A stretch of 64,000 bases of DNA from Hominimerdicola alba (GTDB taxonomy: Bacteria > Bacillota > Clostridia > Oscillospirales > Ruminococcaceae), in NCBI RefSeq assembly GCF_900109655.1, contig NZ_FOAT01000003.1, forward strand, positions 324,321 through 388,320, given 5' to 3'. Numbering within the stretch: the first letter of the stretch is position 1; each line of letters opens with the position of its first letter. Positions 16,068-23,362 of this stretch are shown piece after piece. A program made the position numbers and the translations under genes. The notes beneath the pieces were generated by a model, which was not told the DNA's origin, did no database searches, and saw nothing but the letters and a program-made list of their open reading frames with translations.

Positions 16068-16378
16068 TCAGTACTGACGAGAGGGCATTATGACCCTACA
16101 ACGCAGCCTACCTTTCAATTATAAACCTTTTTTACTGGCAATTCAATTAACAAATCATGAACAACTGTGTTGTTTTCTGAAAATTCAAGGAATTTTTCAT
16201 AGAATCTCGGGGGTTAGTTAATAATTTGTGACTGTTTTTGAAATTTATTTGCAAAAATTATTTCATTTAACCAAAGTCGCTTCATACAAGTTAACCTGAC
16301 GTAAATTATGCGCAGTGAACATATGTCGGGATGAATGACATTACATCATACAAACATATAATATACAGGAGGAACATT
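16068..16378 (+). promoter_or_regulatory. Long 5' leader of fabD
   Basis: The roughly 310-base untranslated stretch starts with a G/C-richer segment (16079-16115) that can fold AGGG-loop-CCCT, followed by AT-rich sequence with a small AACAAC/GTTGTT hairpin at 16160-16174 and ends with AGGAGG before fabD. I compared it mentally with known riboswitch consensus elements (preQ1, THF, glycine, SAM) and found no match. A regulatory role is inferred only from length and structure. Confidence 0.35.
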
Positions 16379-17305
16379 ATGGCAAAGAATGTATTTTTAT
16401 TCTCGGGACAGGGCTCCCAGTACACAGGCATGGCTAAGGAGCTTTGCGAGAAGTATCCCGCTGCAAAGGCAGTATTTGATAAGGCGAATGAAGTTCTCGG
16501 CTACGATATAGCCGATATCGCCTTCAACGGCCCCGATGAGGAACTCAACAAGACCATCAATTCTCAGCCCGCAATAATGGCTTGCTCTCTTGCAGCCTTT
16601 GAAGCCGCAAAAGCCGAGGGTATCACCTTTGAGGGCGTTGCAGGTCACTCTCTGGGTGAATATGCAGCAATGGTAGCAGCAGGTGTTGTTTCCATCGAGG
16701 ACGGCTTCAAGCTGATAAAGGCAAGAGCTTCCGCTATGCAGAAAGCAGCCGAGAGCGCAAGCGGTGCCATGTACGCTATAATCGGTCTTGAAGCTGCCGA
16801 GGTAGAGAAGATATGCGAGGAGACCGAAGGCTATGTAGTACCCGTAAACTATAACTCGTCTGTACAGACAGTCATCGCGGGCGATACCGCAGCCTGCGAA
16901 TCCGCAGCAGCAAAGTTCGCCGAGATGAAGAAAAAAGCCATCAAGCTGAACGTTGCCAGCGCATTCCACTCCAAGCTGATGCAGCCCGCAGCCGATGAAT
17001 TCATCACTGCCGCTAAGGAGATAACTTTCAAACCCGCCGAAAAGGAATTCTATTCCAACGTCCTGGGCACTAAGCTCACAGATTTCTCCGATATGCCCGA
17101 ACTGCTTGCAAAGCACATAGTTTCACCAGTTAAGTTCACATCTGAGCTTGCGGAGATGGAAAATGCAGGCTACGAGAATTTCATCGAGCTGGGGCCCAAC
17201 AAGGTTCTTACAGGTCTTGTAAAGAAGACACTCAAAGGTAAAAACGCTGTAAATATCGAGAACGAAGCTACTCTTGCCAAGGCACTTGAAAGCCTGAACG
17301 GATAA
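16379..17305 (+). CDS. fabD: Malonyl-CoA:ACP transacylase
   Basis: 308 residues with FLFSGQGSQ at the N-terminus, the nucleophile S91 in GHSLGEYAAM, the catalytic His in SAFHSKLM and a C-terminal ELGPNKVL. It moves malonyl from CoA to AcpP. The frame is open further upstream to 16331, but AGGAGGAACATT directly precedes the ATG at 16379. It is the only fab gene on the plus strand and has its own promoter and terminator, so it can be set separately from the fab operon. Confidence 0.95.
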   Translation: MAKNVFLFSGQGSQYTGMAKELCEKYPAAKAVFDKANEVLGYDIADIAFNGPDEELNKTINSQPAIMACSLAAFEAAKAEGITFEGVAGHSLGEYAAMVAAGVVSIEDGFKLIKARASAMQKAAESASGAMYAIIGLEAAEVEKICEETEGYVVPVNYNSSVQTVIAGDTAACESAAAKFAEMKKKAIKLNVASAFHSKLMQPAADEFITAAKEITFKPAEKEFYSNVLGTKLTDFSDMPELLAKHIVSPVKFTSELAEMENAGYENFIELGPNKVLTGLVKKTLKGKNAVNIENEATLAKALESLNG

Positions 17306-17314
17306 GATGTTAAT

Positions 17315-17343
17315 TCCCCTCGTTTACAGCGAGGGGATTTTTA
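17315..17343 (+). terminator. Terminator of fabD
   Basis: CCCCTCG / CGAGGGG stem with a 7-base loop followed by ATTTTTA, 10 bases after the fabD stop. Confidence 0.9.
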
Positions 17344-17399
17344 TACGCCGAACAATGACCAGCGGTCATAATTTATTTAAGATAAGATAGGGGAATAAT

Positions 17400-18818
17400 A
17401 TGGAAAAGTTCAACGCGATCATAAGCGAGATAGACGGCTACGTCTGGGGTATACCGCTTATTGTCATGATAATGTTCTGCGGACTGCTGCTTACTGTCCG
17501 CATAGGTCTGCTGCAAATACGTAAACTCGGTCTTGCGCTGAAATATATGTTCAAGGACGAAGAAAACGGCAACGGTGAGGTATCTAGCTTTCAGGCACTT
17601 TGTACCGCACTTTCCGCAACGGTTGGCACAGGAAACATCGTTGGTGTGGCAACAGCCCTGTGCGCAGGCGGACCCGGTGCGCTTCTCTGGATGGAGATCG
17701 CCGCATTCCTCGGCATGGCTACAAAGTACGCCGAAGGTCTGCTTGCCATAAAGTACCGCCGCAAGGATAAAAACGGCAATATGCTGGGCGGACCTTTCTA
17801 CTACATAGAAAGCGGCATGGGCGAAAAATGGAAATGGCTGGCAAAACTCTTCGCCCTGTTCGGTGTCCTCGCAGGACTTATGGGCATAGGCACCATAACC
17901 CAGATAAACGGCATAACCTCAGCCGCCAATGGTTTCTTCGACCCAAATAGCAAACATACAGTAAACATCTTCGGCACCGATTACACATATACCACCATCA
18001 TTGCGGGTATAATAATAACAGTATTCGCCGCCCTGATAATCATCGGCGGCATCAAGAGGATAGCTACCGTTTCCGAAGTCGTAGTTCCCGCAATGATACT
18101 GATATACGTGGGCAGCTGCTTGCTGATAATCTTCACTCATCTGTCTGATATCCCCGACGCTGTATCACAGATAGTCAAGGGCGCATTCGGTTTACGACCC
18201 CTCGCAGGCGGACTTTCAGGCTTTGCACTTATGAAAGCTTCCATGCGTAGCGGTGTTTCAAGAGGTATCTTCTCCAACGAAGCAGGACTGGGTTCAGCAC
18301 CTATCGCCGCAGCCGCCGCAAGAACCAACGAACCTGTCCGTCAGGGTCTTGTCACCATGACAGGCACTTTCATCGATACTATCATAGTATGCACCATGAC
18401 AGGACTTTCCATCGTTATAGCAGGCAGCCATGAAAAAGATCTTAAAGGCGTAGCCGTAACCACAGATGCATTCTGCCACGGTCTGCCTTTTCCCGAAAAA
18501 GTCTCCTCATTCATGCTGATGTGCTGTCTGGCAGTTTTCGCATTCACAACCATACTCGGCTGGAATTACTATTCCGAGCGCTGTCTTTCCTACCTCACAG
18601 GTTCAAAAAAATCCGTAACAGCTCTCTATAAATGGGTGTACATAGCTTTCGTTTTCATAGGACCCTACCTCACAGTTGAAGCTGTATGGAATCTGGCAGA
18701 TATCTTCAACGGACTAATGGCACTCCCGAATATCATAGCCATAGTATTTCTTTCAGGCACAGTAAGCAAAGAAACCAAAGACTACTTCAAACGCCTGAAA
18801 CAAAGCCACTCCGCCTGA
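17400..18818 (+). CDS. Sodium:alanine/glycine symporter (AGCS family)
   Basis: 472 residues with about ten membrane segments. The family signature near residue 75 is visible (TGNIVGVATALCAGGPGALLWM), as is the GxxSNEAGLGSAPIAAAA segment around residue 290. AGCS carriers import alanine or glycine with Na+ across the cytoplasmic membrane. The start ATG follows AGGGGAATAAT. It lies between the fabD terminator and the hsp20 promoter and is probably transcribed alone. Substrate choice between Ala and Gly cannot be read here. Confidence 0.9.
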   Translation: MEKFNAIISEIDGYVWGIPLIVMIMFCGLLLTVRIGLLQIRKLGLALKYMFKDEENGNGEVSSFQALCTALSATVGTGNIVGVATALCAGGPGALLWMEIAAFLGMATKYAEGLLAIKYRRKDKNGNMLGGPFYYIESGMGEKWKWLAKLFALFGVLAGLMGIGTITQINGITSAANGFFDPNSKHTVNIFGTDYTYTTIIAGIIITVFAALIIIGGIKRIATVSEVVVPAMILIYVGSCLLIIFTHLSDIPDAVSQIVKGAFGLRPLAGGLSGFALMKASMRSGVSRGIFSNEAGLGSAPIAAAAARTNEPVRQGLVTMTGTFIDTIIVCTMTGLSIVIAGSHEKDLKGVAVTTDAFCHGLPFPEKVSSFMLMCCLAVFAFTTILGWNYYSERCLSYLTGSKKSVTALYKWVYIAFVFIGPYLTVEAVWNLADIFNGLMALPNIIAIVFLSGTVSKETKDYFKRLKQSHSA

Positions 18819-18849
18819 CGTTAGTGCGATGATGAAAAGTATGTGAAAA

Positions 18850-18876
18850 TTAGCACTCTCCTATTGACAGTGCTAA
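18850..18876 (+). promoter_or_regulatory. CIRCE operator (HrcA site) of hsp20
   Basis: TTAGCACTC, 9 bases, CAGTGCTAA: the CIRCE inverted repeat with one mismatch in the right arm (C for G at 18868). It overlaps the -35 box, so HrcA binding would block transcription until heat shock. Confidence 0.85.
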
Positions 18877-18891
18877 AATTAGTGGTATAAT
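18864..18891 (+). promoter_or_regulatory. Promoter of hsp20
   Basis: TTGACA (18864-18869), 16-base spacer, TATAAT (18886-18891), overlapping the CIRCE right arm. The leader downstream can fold an AGACC/GGTCT hairpin near 18917-18937. Confidence 0.85.
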
Positions 18892-19016
18892 ATAGTCAGA
18901 ACAAAGGAACAGAACAGACCGCCATGGAGGTCTGAACTATCCGTCCCGTTGCTCATGGTATAAACATTCGGCAAAAGGTCATAATATGTTTGTATGATGA
19001 AAAGGAGGACTGACCT

Positions 19017-19466
19017 ATGTTACTGCCTAGTATTTTTGGAAATGACGTGTTCGATGATATGATGAGTTTTCCGAGGTTTGATGACTTCGGGGACATTGAC
19101 CGCAAGCTTTACGGCAAGCACGCCGACAGAGTCATGAAGACTGATGTCCGCGAGCACGATGACGGCTTTGAGGTAGATATTGATCTGCCGGGCTTCACCA
19201 AGGATGAGATCGAGATCGGTCTGCGTTCGGGATATTTGTCCGTAAGTGCCGCAAAGGGGCTCGATAAGGACAACAAAGACCCGCAGGGCAAGCTGATAAG
19301 GCAGGAGCGCTACGCAGGCGCAATGCAGAGAAGCTACTATGTAGGCAAGGAGCTCACCGAGAATGATATCAAAGCTAAGTTTGAAAACGGTGTCCTCAGC
19401 CTGTATGTTCCCAAGAAAGAGCCGCAGAAAGCTATCCCCGAGACCAAGCGCATAGCTATCGAATAA
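19017..19466 (+). CDS. Small heat shock protein, Hsp20/alpha-crystallin family
   Basis: 149 residues with the alpha-crystallin domain (about 38-140): DVREHDDGFEVDIDLPGF, YAGAMQRSYYVG and FENGVLSLYVPKKE, where the GVL triplet is the classic C-terminal marker. A short I/V-type tail ends IAIE. It holds unfolding proteins as an ATP-independent oligomer in the cytoplasm. AAAGGAGG precedes the ATG. Regulation by HrcA is indicated by the CIRCE element over its promoter; a strong terminator follows. Confidence 0.93.
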   Translation: MLLPSIFGNDVFDDMMSFPRFDDFGDIDRKLYGKHADRVMKTDVREHDDGFEVDIDLPGFTKDEIEIGLRSGYLSVSAAKGLDKDNKDPQGKLIRQERYAGAMQRSYYVGKELTENDIKAKFENGVLSLYVPKKEPQKAIPETKRIAIE

Positions 19467-19474
19467 ATAATTCA

Positions 19475-19508
19475 GGCACTTCTGTCACGATGGCAGAAGT
19501 GCCTTTTT
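19475..19508 (+). terminator. Terminator of hsp20
   Basis: GGCACTTCTG / CAGAAGTGCC stem with a 9-base loop and TTTTT. Its sequence, including the preceding ATTCA, closely matches the groEL terminator at 47140-47174. Confidence 0.92.
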
Positions 19509-19512
19509 GCAG

Positions 19513-19550
19513 ATCAAAAACAGCAGTACCCCAAGCGGATACTGCTGTTT
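19513..19550 (-). terminator. Terminator of the 170-residue gene
   Basis: AAACAGCAGTA / TACTGCTGTTT stem (19518-19528 with 19540-19550); on the minus strand it is followed by TTGATC after the closing TTT, directly downstream of the gene stopping at 19555. Confidence 0.75.
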
Positions 19551-19554
19551 GTCT

Positions 19555-20067
19555 TTAGTATTCAAACTTTTCAAAGCTTACTTCAAAAGTTCCCTTGTCG
19601 GTATATATAACGTCAATATTTTCCACATCGAAAATATCATTGTAATAGATGTGGAAATCGATACTGCCGTCACGCATTATCGTAATGCAGATGATAGGCA
19701 TCGACTCAAGGAAAAGCTCTTTCGACATAGGCATACGTTGTTTTTCGCTCATGACCATTCCATCGCTGTCCGCAAATTTATCCAGCGCCACCATCTTGAC
19801 CTGATAGTCGATATCCGCCTTGTGTTCCATGATATACATAAACTTTTCAAGACCGCGTGTGATATCGTCAACGCCGTCCACATCACATTCTATCGTTATG
19901 TCGCAGGGGTCATCGATGTCATCATACCAGTCCACCATGCCCTCGTATTCATATGTGTTGTACTTTATGCCGTTAAAGTACAAAGGTCCCCACGGAGTAT
20001 CTACATGAGGGTCAACAGGTTTTTCGGGCTTTTCTTTTTTGCCGAACAGTTTTCCAAATAATGACAT
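19555..20067 (-). CDS. Uncharacterised acidic protein (possibly DUF2262-like)
   Basis: 170 residues. A short basic N-terminus (MSLFGKLFGKKEKPEKP) precedes a compact alpha/beta region with DTPWGPLYFNG, VDWYDDIDDPCDITIECD and repeated Asp/Glu. Such small proteins in Clostridia are sometimes grouped under DUF2262; the match is by general pattern only. GAGGAAAT precedes the ATG. It lies 26 bases after ppa on the same strand and ends at a terminator, so it may be co-transcribed with ppa. Confidence 0.5.
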   Translation of the reverse strand: MSLFGKLFGKKEKPEKPVDPHVDTPWGPLYFNGIKYNTYEYEGMVDWYDDIDDPCDITIECDVDGVDDITRGLEKFMYIMEHKADIDYQVKMVALDKFADSDGMVMSEKQRMPMSKELFLESMPIICITIMRDGSIDFHIYYNDIFDVENIDVIYTDKGTFEVSFEKFEY

Positions 20068-20093
20068 ATTTCCTCGCTCCTATCGTTCAGATA

Positions 20094-20624
20094 TCACTTG
20101 CAGAAACACTCGATATATCTTTCGATACAGCTGTCTATGGTCTTTACAGCTTCATCCACGTTCTTGACATCATCTATAACTGTGTCCTTGTTTTCAAGGG
20201 CTTTGTACACGGTGAAGAAATGCTTCATCTCGTCAAATATGTGGTTGGGAAGTTCGCTGATATCCTTGTATACGTTGTAGGTCGGGTCATTGAAAGGTAT
20301 GCAGATTATCTTTTCATCAGCCGCACCGTTATCCATCATCATTATCATGCCGATGGGATAGCAGTCCACCAGAGAGAGGGGCTGAAGCGTTTCGGAACAC
20401 AGCACCAGAACGTCCAGCGGGTCGCCGTCTTCGGCGTATGTGCGGGGGATAAAGCCGTAATTTGCGGGATAGTGGGTAGATGTATACAGTATCCTGTCCA
20501 TCTTCAGCAGTCCCGTAGCCTTGTCCAGCTCGTACTTTACCTTTGAACCCTTGGGTATCTCCACAACGGCTGTGAACTTGTTTTTTGATATCGCCTTGGG
20601 TGATATGTCGTGCCAGATATTCAT
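20094..20624 (-). CDS. ppa: Inorganic pyrophosphatase, family I
   Basis: 176 residues, soluble hexamer type. It has [36 protein letters not shown] (the family I signature with metal-binding Asp residues) and a C-terminal helix-rich part. It splits pyrophosphate released by biosynthesis, including acyl and nucleotide activation. The start is fixed by GGAGGTAAAGAT. Downstream neighbour on the same strand is the 170-residue unknown gene. Confidence 0.93.
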   Translation of the reverse strand: MNIWHDISPKAISKNKFTAVVEIPKGSKVKYELDKATGLLKMDRILYTSTHYPANYGFIPRTYAEDGDPLDVLVLCSETLQPLSLVDCYPIGMIMMMDNGAADEKIICIPFNDPTYNVYKDISELPNHIFDEMKHFFTVYKALENKDTVIDDVKNVDEAVKTIDSCIERYIECFCK

Positions 20625-20679
20625 ATCTTTACCTCCCTGTTGTTATTTCCATTATCTTACAGGATCTTTCCGCCTTACA

Positions 20680-21234
20680 TCATTGTTCTGCCAGATACAT
20701 CCCGACTTCTTCCAGCGCTTCGGGTATATCGAATACTGTCTCGCCTTCAAGCTCCACAGCTGAAAGGCTTCCCTGCTGTTCATCGGTGAAAGTATTCCAC
20801 ATTGAGCATGGGTCATCGGTCTTCGTTACGCCCAGCTTTTCAAGGAGTTTTTCAGCCTTAGCCTTTTTCGGGGTATACAGCATGAACTCCTGATAGTCCA
20901 TGAAGTACAGTTCTTCCTCGGTCTTGTTCGACCCGAAGCCGAATCGGCTCAGACCGTCCTGCACCAGAAGTTCTCCGTAGCGTTTCATTATTGCTCTTGC
21001 CACGGCTTTTGTGCAGTTATCGAGATAGTAAACATCGTACTCCTCGCTGTCCTCGCGGGGCAGTTCAAGCAGGAAGAATACAGGCTCGTCCGCCAGTTCG
21101 ATGAAGCCCTCGGCAAGCTCTGCCATAAGCTCCGCGCTGATTATACCCGTAAAGCTCCCGTCTTTAAATGTGTATCCGCATTCAAGATCCTTAGCGGCAG
21201 GTGCGCTTACTCCCTGACAAAATTGAAAAGCCAT
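20680..21234 (-). CDS. Uncharacterised cytoplasmic protein
   Basis: 184 residues from ATG 21234, 7 bases after AAGGAGG; a longer frame from 21258 contains that ribosome site and is rejected. The protein is acidic, without signal or membrane segments. Local features are LLELPREDSEEYDVYYL, AIMKRYGELLVQDGLSRFGFG and a Leu-rich C-terminus. I do not recognise a family. It stands alone between ppa and the acylation operon. Confidence 0.55.
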   Translation of the reverse strand: MAFQFCQGVSAPAAKDLECGYTFKDGSFTGIISAELMAELAEGFIELADEPVFFLLELPREDSEEYDVYYLDNCTKAVARAIMKRYGELLVQDGLSRFGFGSNKTEEELYFMDYQEFMLYTPKKAKAEKLLEKLGVTKTDDPCSMWNTFTDEQQGSLSAVELEGETVFDIPEALEEVGMYLAEQ

Positions 21235-21292
21235 TGGTATCCCTCCTTTTTGGGTCATTTGATATCCGATCGTATTCGTTTTTAAAATTCAA

Positions 21293-21318
21293 ACAAATGT
21301 TCCACGCGGAACATTTGT
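21293..21318. promoter_or_regulatory. Second parS-like palindrome
   Basis: ACAAATGTTCC and GGAACATTTGT arms around ACGC. The core TGTTCCACGCGGAACA differs by one base from the element at 2990-3011 and matches the parS consensus at 14 of 16 positions. On the minus strand the hairpin follows the carrier-protein stop and precedes TTTGAATTTT, so it could also act as a terminator. Confidence 0.5.
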
Positions 21319-21332
21319 GTTTGTACTTTTTC

Positions 21333-21575
21333 TTACTTTCCTCTTGCGGCGATTATCTTCATCATTTCGCCTACATTATTCATGCCCGATACTTCGCCCA
21401 TCTTGAACTTCATACCAAACTCGTCTTCAACAGCGCCAATCAGCGTGATATGCTCGATGGAATCCCAGTCCTCGATATCGTCTGCGGTGGTATCGGCTGT
21501 TATAACTATGCTGTCGTCATCAAAAACATCTCTGAAAACTTCTGTCAGTCTTTTTTTAAGTTCCTTAGCGTCCAT
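21333..21575 (-). CDS. Dedicated acyl carrier protein of the FkbH/MBOAT locus
   Basis: 80 residues, carrier-protein fold with the attachment serine S39 in DWDSIEHITLI. Its motif is DSIEH rather than the DSLD of AcpP, as in carrier proteins that work with FkbH-like enzymes. The ATG directly follows the FkbH stop (TAAATG) behind GGAGG. It is the last gene of the MBOAT-DHHW-FkbH-ACP operon. Inferred role: to carry a small acyl group (glyceryl is the known FkbH product) to the membrane acyltransferase. Confidence 0.88.
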   Translation of the reverse strand: MDAKELKKRLTEVFRDVFDDDSIVITADTTADDIEDWDSIEHITLIGAVEDEFGMKFKMGEVSGMNNVGEMMKIIAARGK

Positions 21576-23360
21576 TTATTGATCCTCCGTATTGACATTT
21601 ATTGCTGTATTTTTGCTTTCGCTATGTGCTGAAACTTCCAGCTTCCATATGGTATTTCCATCATCATCGGAGCTCTGCTTTTCAAAGCCCAGCTCCCCGA
21701 AAAGTTCAGCCACCATCTTATTTTTCGCGGTGGGGTAATAGTAGCCGTATATCTCGGCTATGCCTTTTGCCTTGCAGGCTTTCACCAGTTCGTCCAGCAT
21801 AGCGTATTCCATTCCCCTTTTGAGAACACGGCAGCTCATGAGCCACAGTTCAAGGTCCAGCTTATTGCCGTTTATCTTGCCTATGACTTCGGACACCACA
21901 CCGTTATCGCCGTACTTATCCACAAGCTTGCCGTACAGGGTGATATACTCATCGCTGTTCATACGCTCTTCCATTTCGGTGACGGTATACCTGCGGGTGG
22001 TCACGTTGAACTGATTGCTCTTGCCCGCAAGCTGGGCAAGGCGCTGTACATACATTGGCTTGAAAGACGCTATCTCAGCGAACATTTCAAGGCTCTTCAG
22101 ATAGTCGTTATAGTCCGCGAACTTTGACTGCTCCTGTTTTCTCTGCATATTAGCGGCGTACATTTCGGTACGCTTCAGGTCGTCGGCTGAAAGGCTTACG
22201 ACTTCAAAGAAACCCGAGCGGTCGATGTTGCGGATATAGTCTGCCACGTTATCCATATCGGGGGCGGCAAATCCGCTGCCTTGTACGATGGCTCTTTCGG
22301 CGGGATTATCGTCTGCAAGCACTATAGCGTCAGGCAGGATATCCAGCTCTTTCGCAGTATTTATAAGGTTCTCGCTCTTGGGTTCCCAGTTGGCTTTTAT
22401 CAGCGTGAAGTCCGCGGGCTTCAATGCGCCCTCGGGGTGTTCAAGTCCTGCAAGAGCATTTTCTTCTTCATTTTTTGAACATACTGTCAAAAGCACACCT
22501 ATGTCTTTGAGCGATTTGACATATTCCTGCCACTGATAGTAAGCCATAGCTTCAGCAGTTTCCTGCCCTATGGTGAGGTTCTCGGCACCGTCATCGCCTA
22601 CGATGCCGCCCCAGAGGGTATTATCCAAGTCAAGCGCCAGCACCTTTTTATTTCTTCCGCAAATAGCCTTTATGACCTTTGCGGCTTCAAAGCAGAGGTC
22701 GGGTATAAAGCGGATATTAAGGCTGTATTTATAGAGATACCAGTACTGTGGGTCGCTCCAGACATCAAGTCCGCATACTGCCGACAGATAGTTGATATCG
22801 TTGAGATAAACTCCGCTTGCGGCGTTTATTTCATCTGCCAGTCTGAGATTCAGTCTTGTAATGTAATTTACAAGACCTCTTTTATCACTGCCGTCGCTGT
22901 TGCCCAGCAGGCGGAATGATGGCAGTTCAAAGTTGTTCTGCACTATGGCACAGCCGAAGTTTGATTTCAGGCTTTCCCACATCTGCTTATAGCCTGATAT
23001 CTCGCTTTCAAGACCCTCGTTTATCTCAGCTTCGGACATTTTGGGGTTCGGCTTGAATGTGAGGTTGCGAAGTCCTGTATGTAGGAAGACTATCTCGGGC
23101 TTGAACGCCAGAAGTTCCTCAGAGGGAAACAGTGCTTCCTGCCTGTACTGGGCATATTCACATTCGTAGAACTCTGCCTTGATGCCGTAGTTCAGCAGGA
23201 AAAGTTCCAGCACTGATACTATATCCGAGGTGGTAGACCCGCCCAGCACAGCTATGCGCTTTGTCAGCACGGGTGTTGTCTCTTCGGTAAGCCGTCTTTT
23301 CAGCGACTTTTTCTTTTTCATTATATACCCGCTGTCAAAGGGGTATTCAAGCTCTTTCAT
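21576..23360 (-). CDS. FkbH-like HAD-IIIC protein with C-terminal acetyltransferase-like domain
   Basis: 594 residues from ATG 23360, 6 bases after GAGGA; the 5'-most TTG (23366) overlaps the upstream stop. Residues 30-230 (numbering from the TTG) resemble an SGNH-like N-domain, 240-380 are the HAD-IIIC core with D246-L-D248-N-T250, the CSKNEE motif, KANWEPKSENL and the acidic pair in ADDNPAER, and the end (about 430-575) resembles a GNAT domain. Known FkbH proteins dephosphorylate 1,3-bisphosphoglycerate and load glyceryl on a carrier protein. The adjacent carrier gene fits this; the true substrate here is unknown. Confidence 0.88.
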   Translation of the reverse strand: MKELEYPFDSGYIMKKKKSLKRRLTEETTPVLTKRIAVLGGSTTSDIVSVLELFLLNYGIKAEFYECEYAQYRQEALFPSEELLAFKPEIVFLHTGLRNLTFKPNPKMSEAEINEGLESEISGYKQMWESLKSNFGCAIVQNNFELPSFRLLGNSDGSDKRGLVNYITRLNLRLADEINAASGVYLNDINYLSAVCGLDVWSDPQYWYLYKYSLNIRFIPDLCFEAAKVIKAICGRNKKVLALDLDNTLWGGIVGDDGAENLTIGQETAEAMAYYQWQEYVKSLKDIGVLLTVCSKNEEENALAGLEHPEGALKPADFTLIKANWEPKSENLINTAKELDILPDAIVLADDNPAERAIVQGSGFAAPDMDNVADYIRNIDRSGFFEVVSLSADDLKRTEMYAANMQRKQEQSKFADYNDYLKSLEMFAEIASFKPMYVQRLAQLAGKSNQFNVTTRRYTVTEMEERMNSDEYITLYGKLVDKYGDNGVVSEVIGKINGNKLDLELWLMSCRVLKRGMEYAMLDELVKACKAKGIAEIYGYYYPTAKNKMVAELFGELGFEKQSSDDDGNTIWKLEVSAHSESKNTAINVNTEDQ

Positions 23361-23362
23361 AA

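Noticed and set aside
16068-16120. preQ1 or other known riboswitch upstream of fabD
   Set aside because: A GAGGG/CCCT pairing is present, but the conserved loop and tail sequences of known classes are missing.
16331-16378. Longer N-terminus of FabD
   Set aside because: AGGAGG lies just before ATG 16379, which gives the canonical FabD start.
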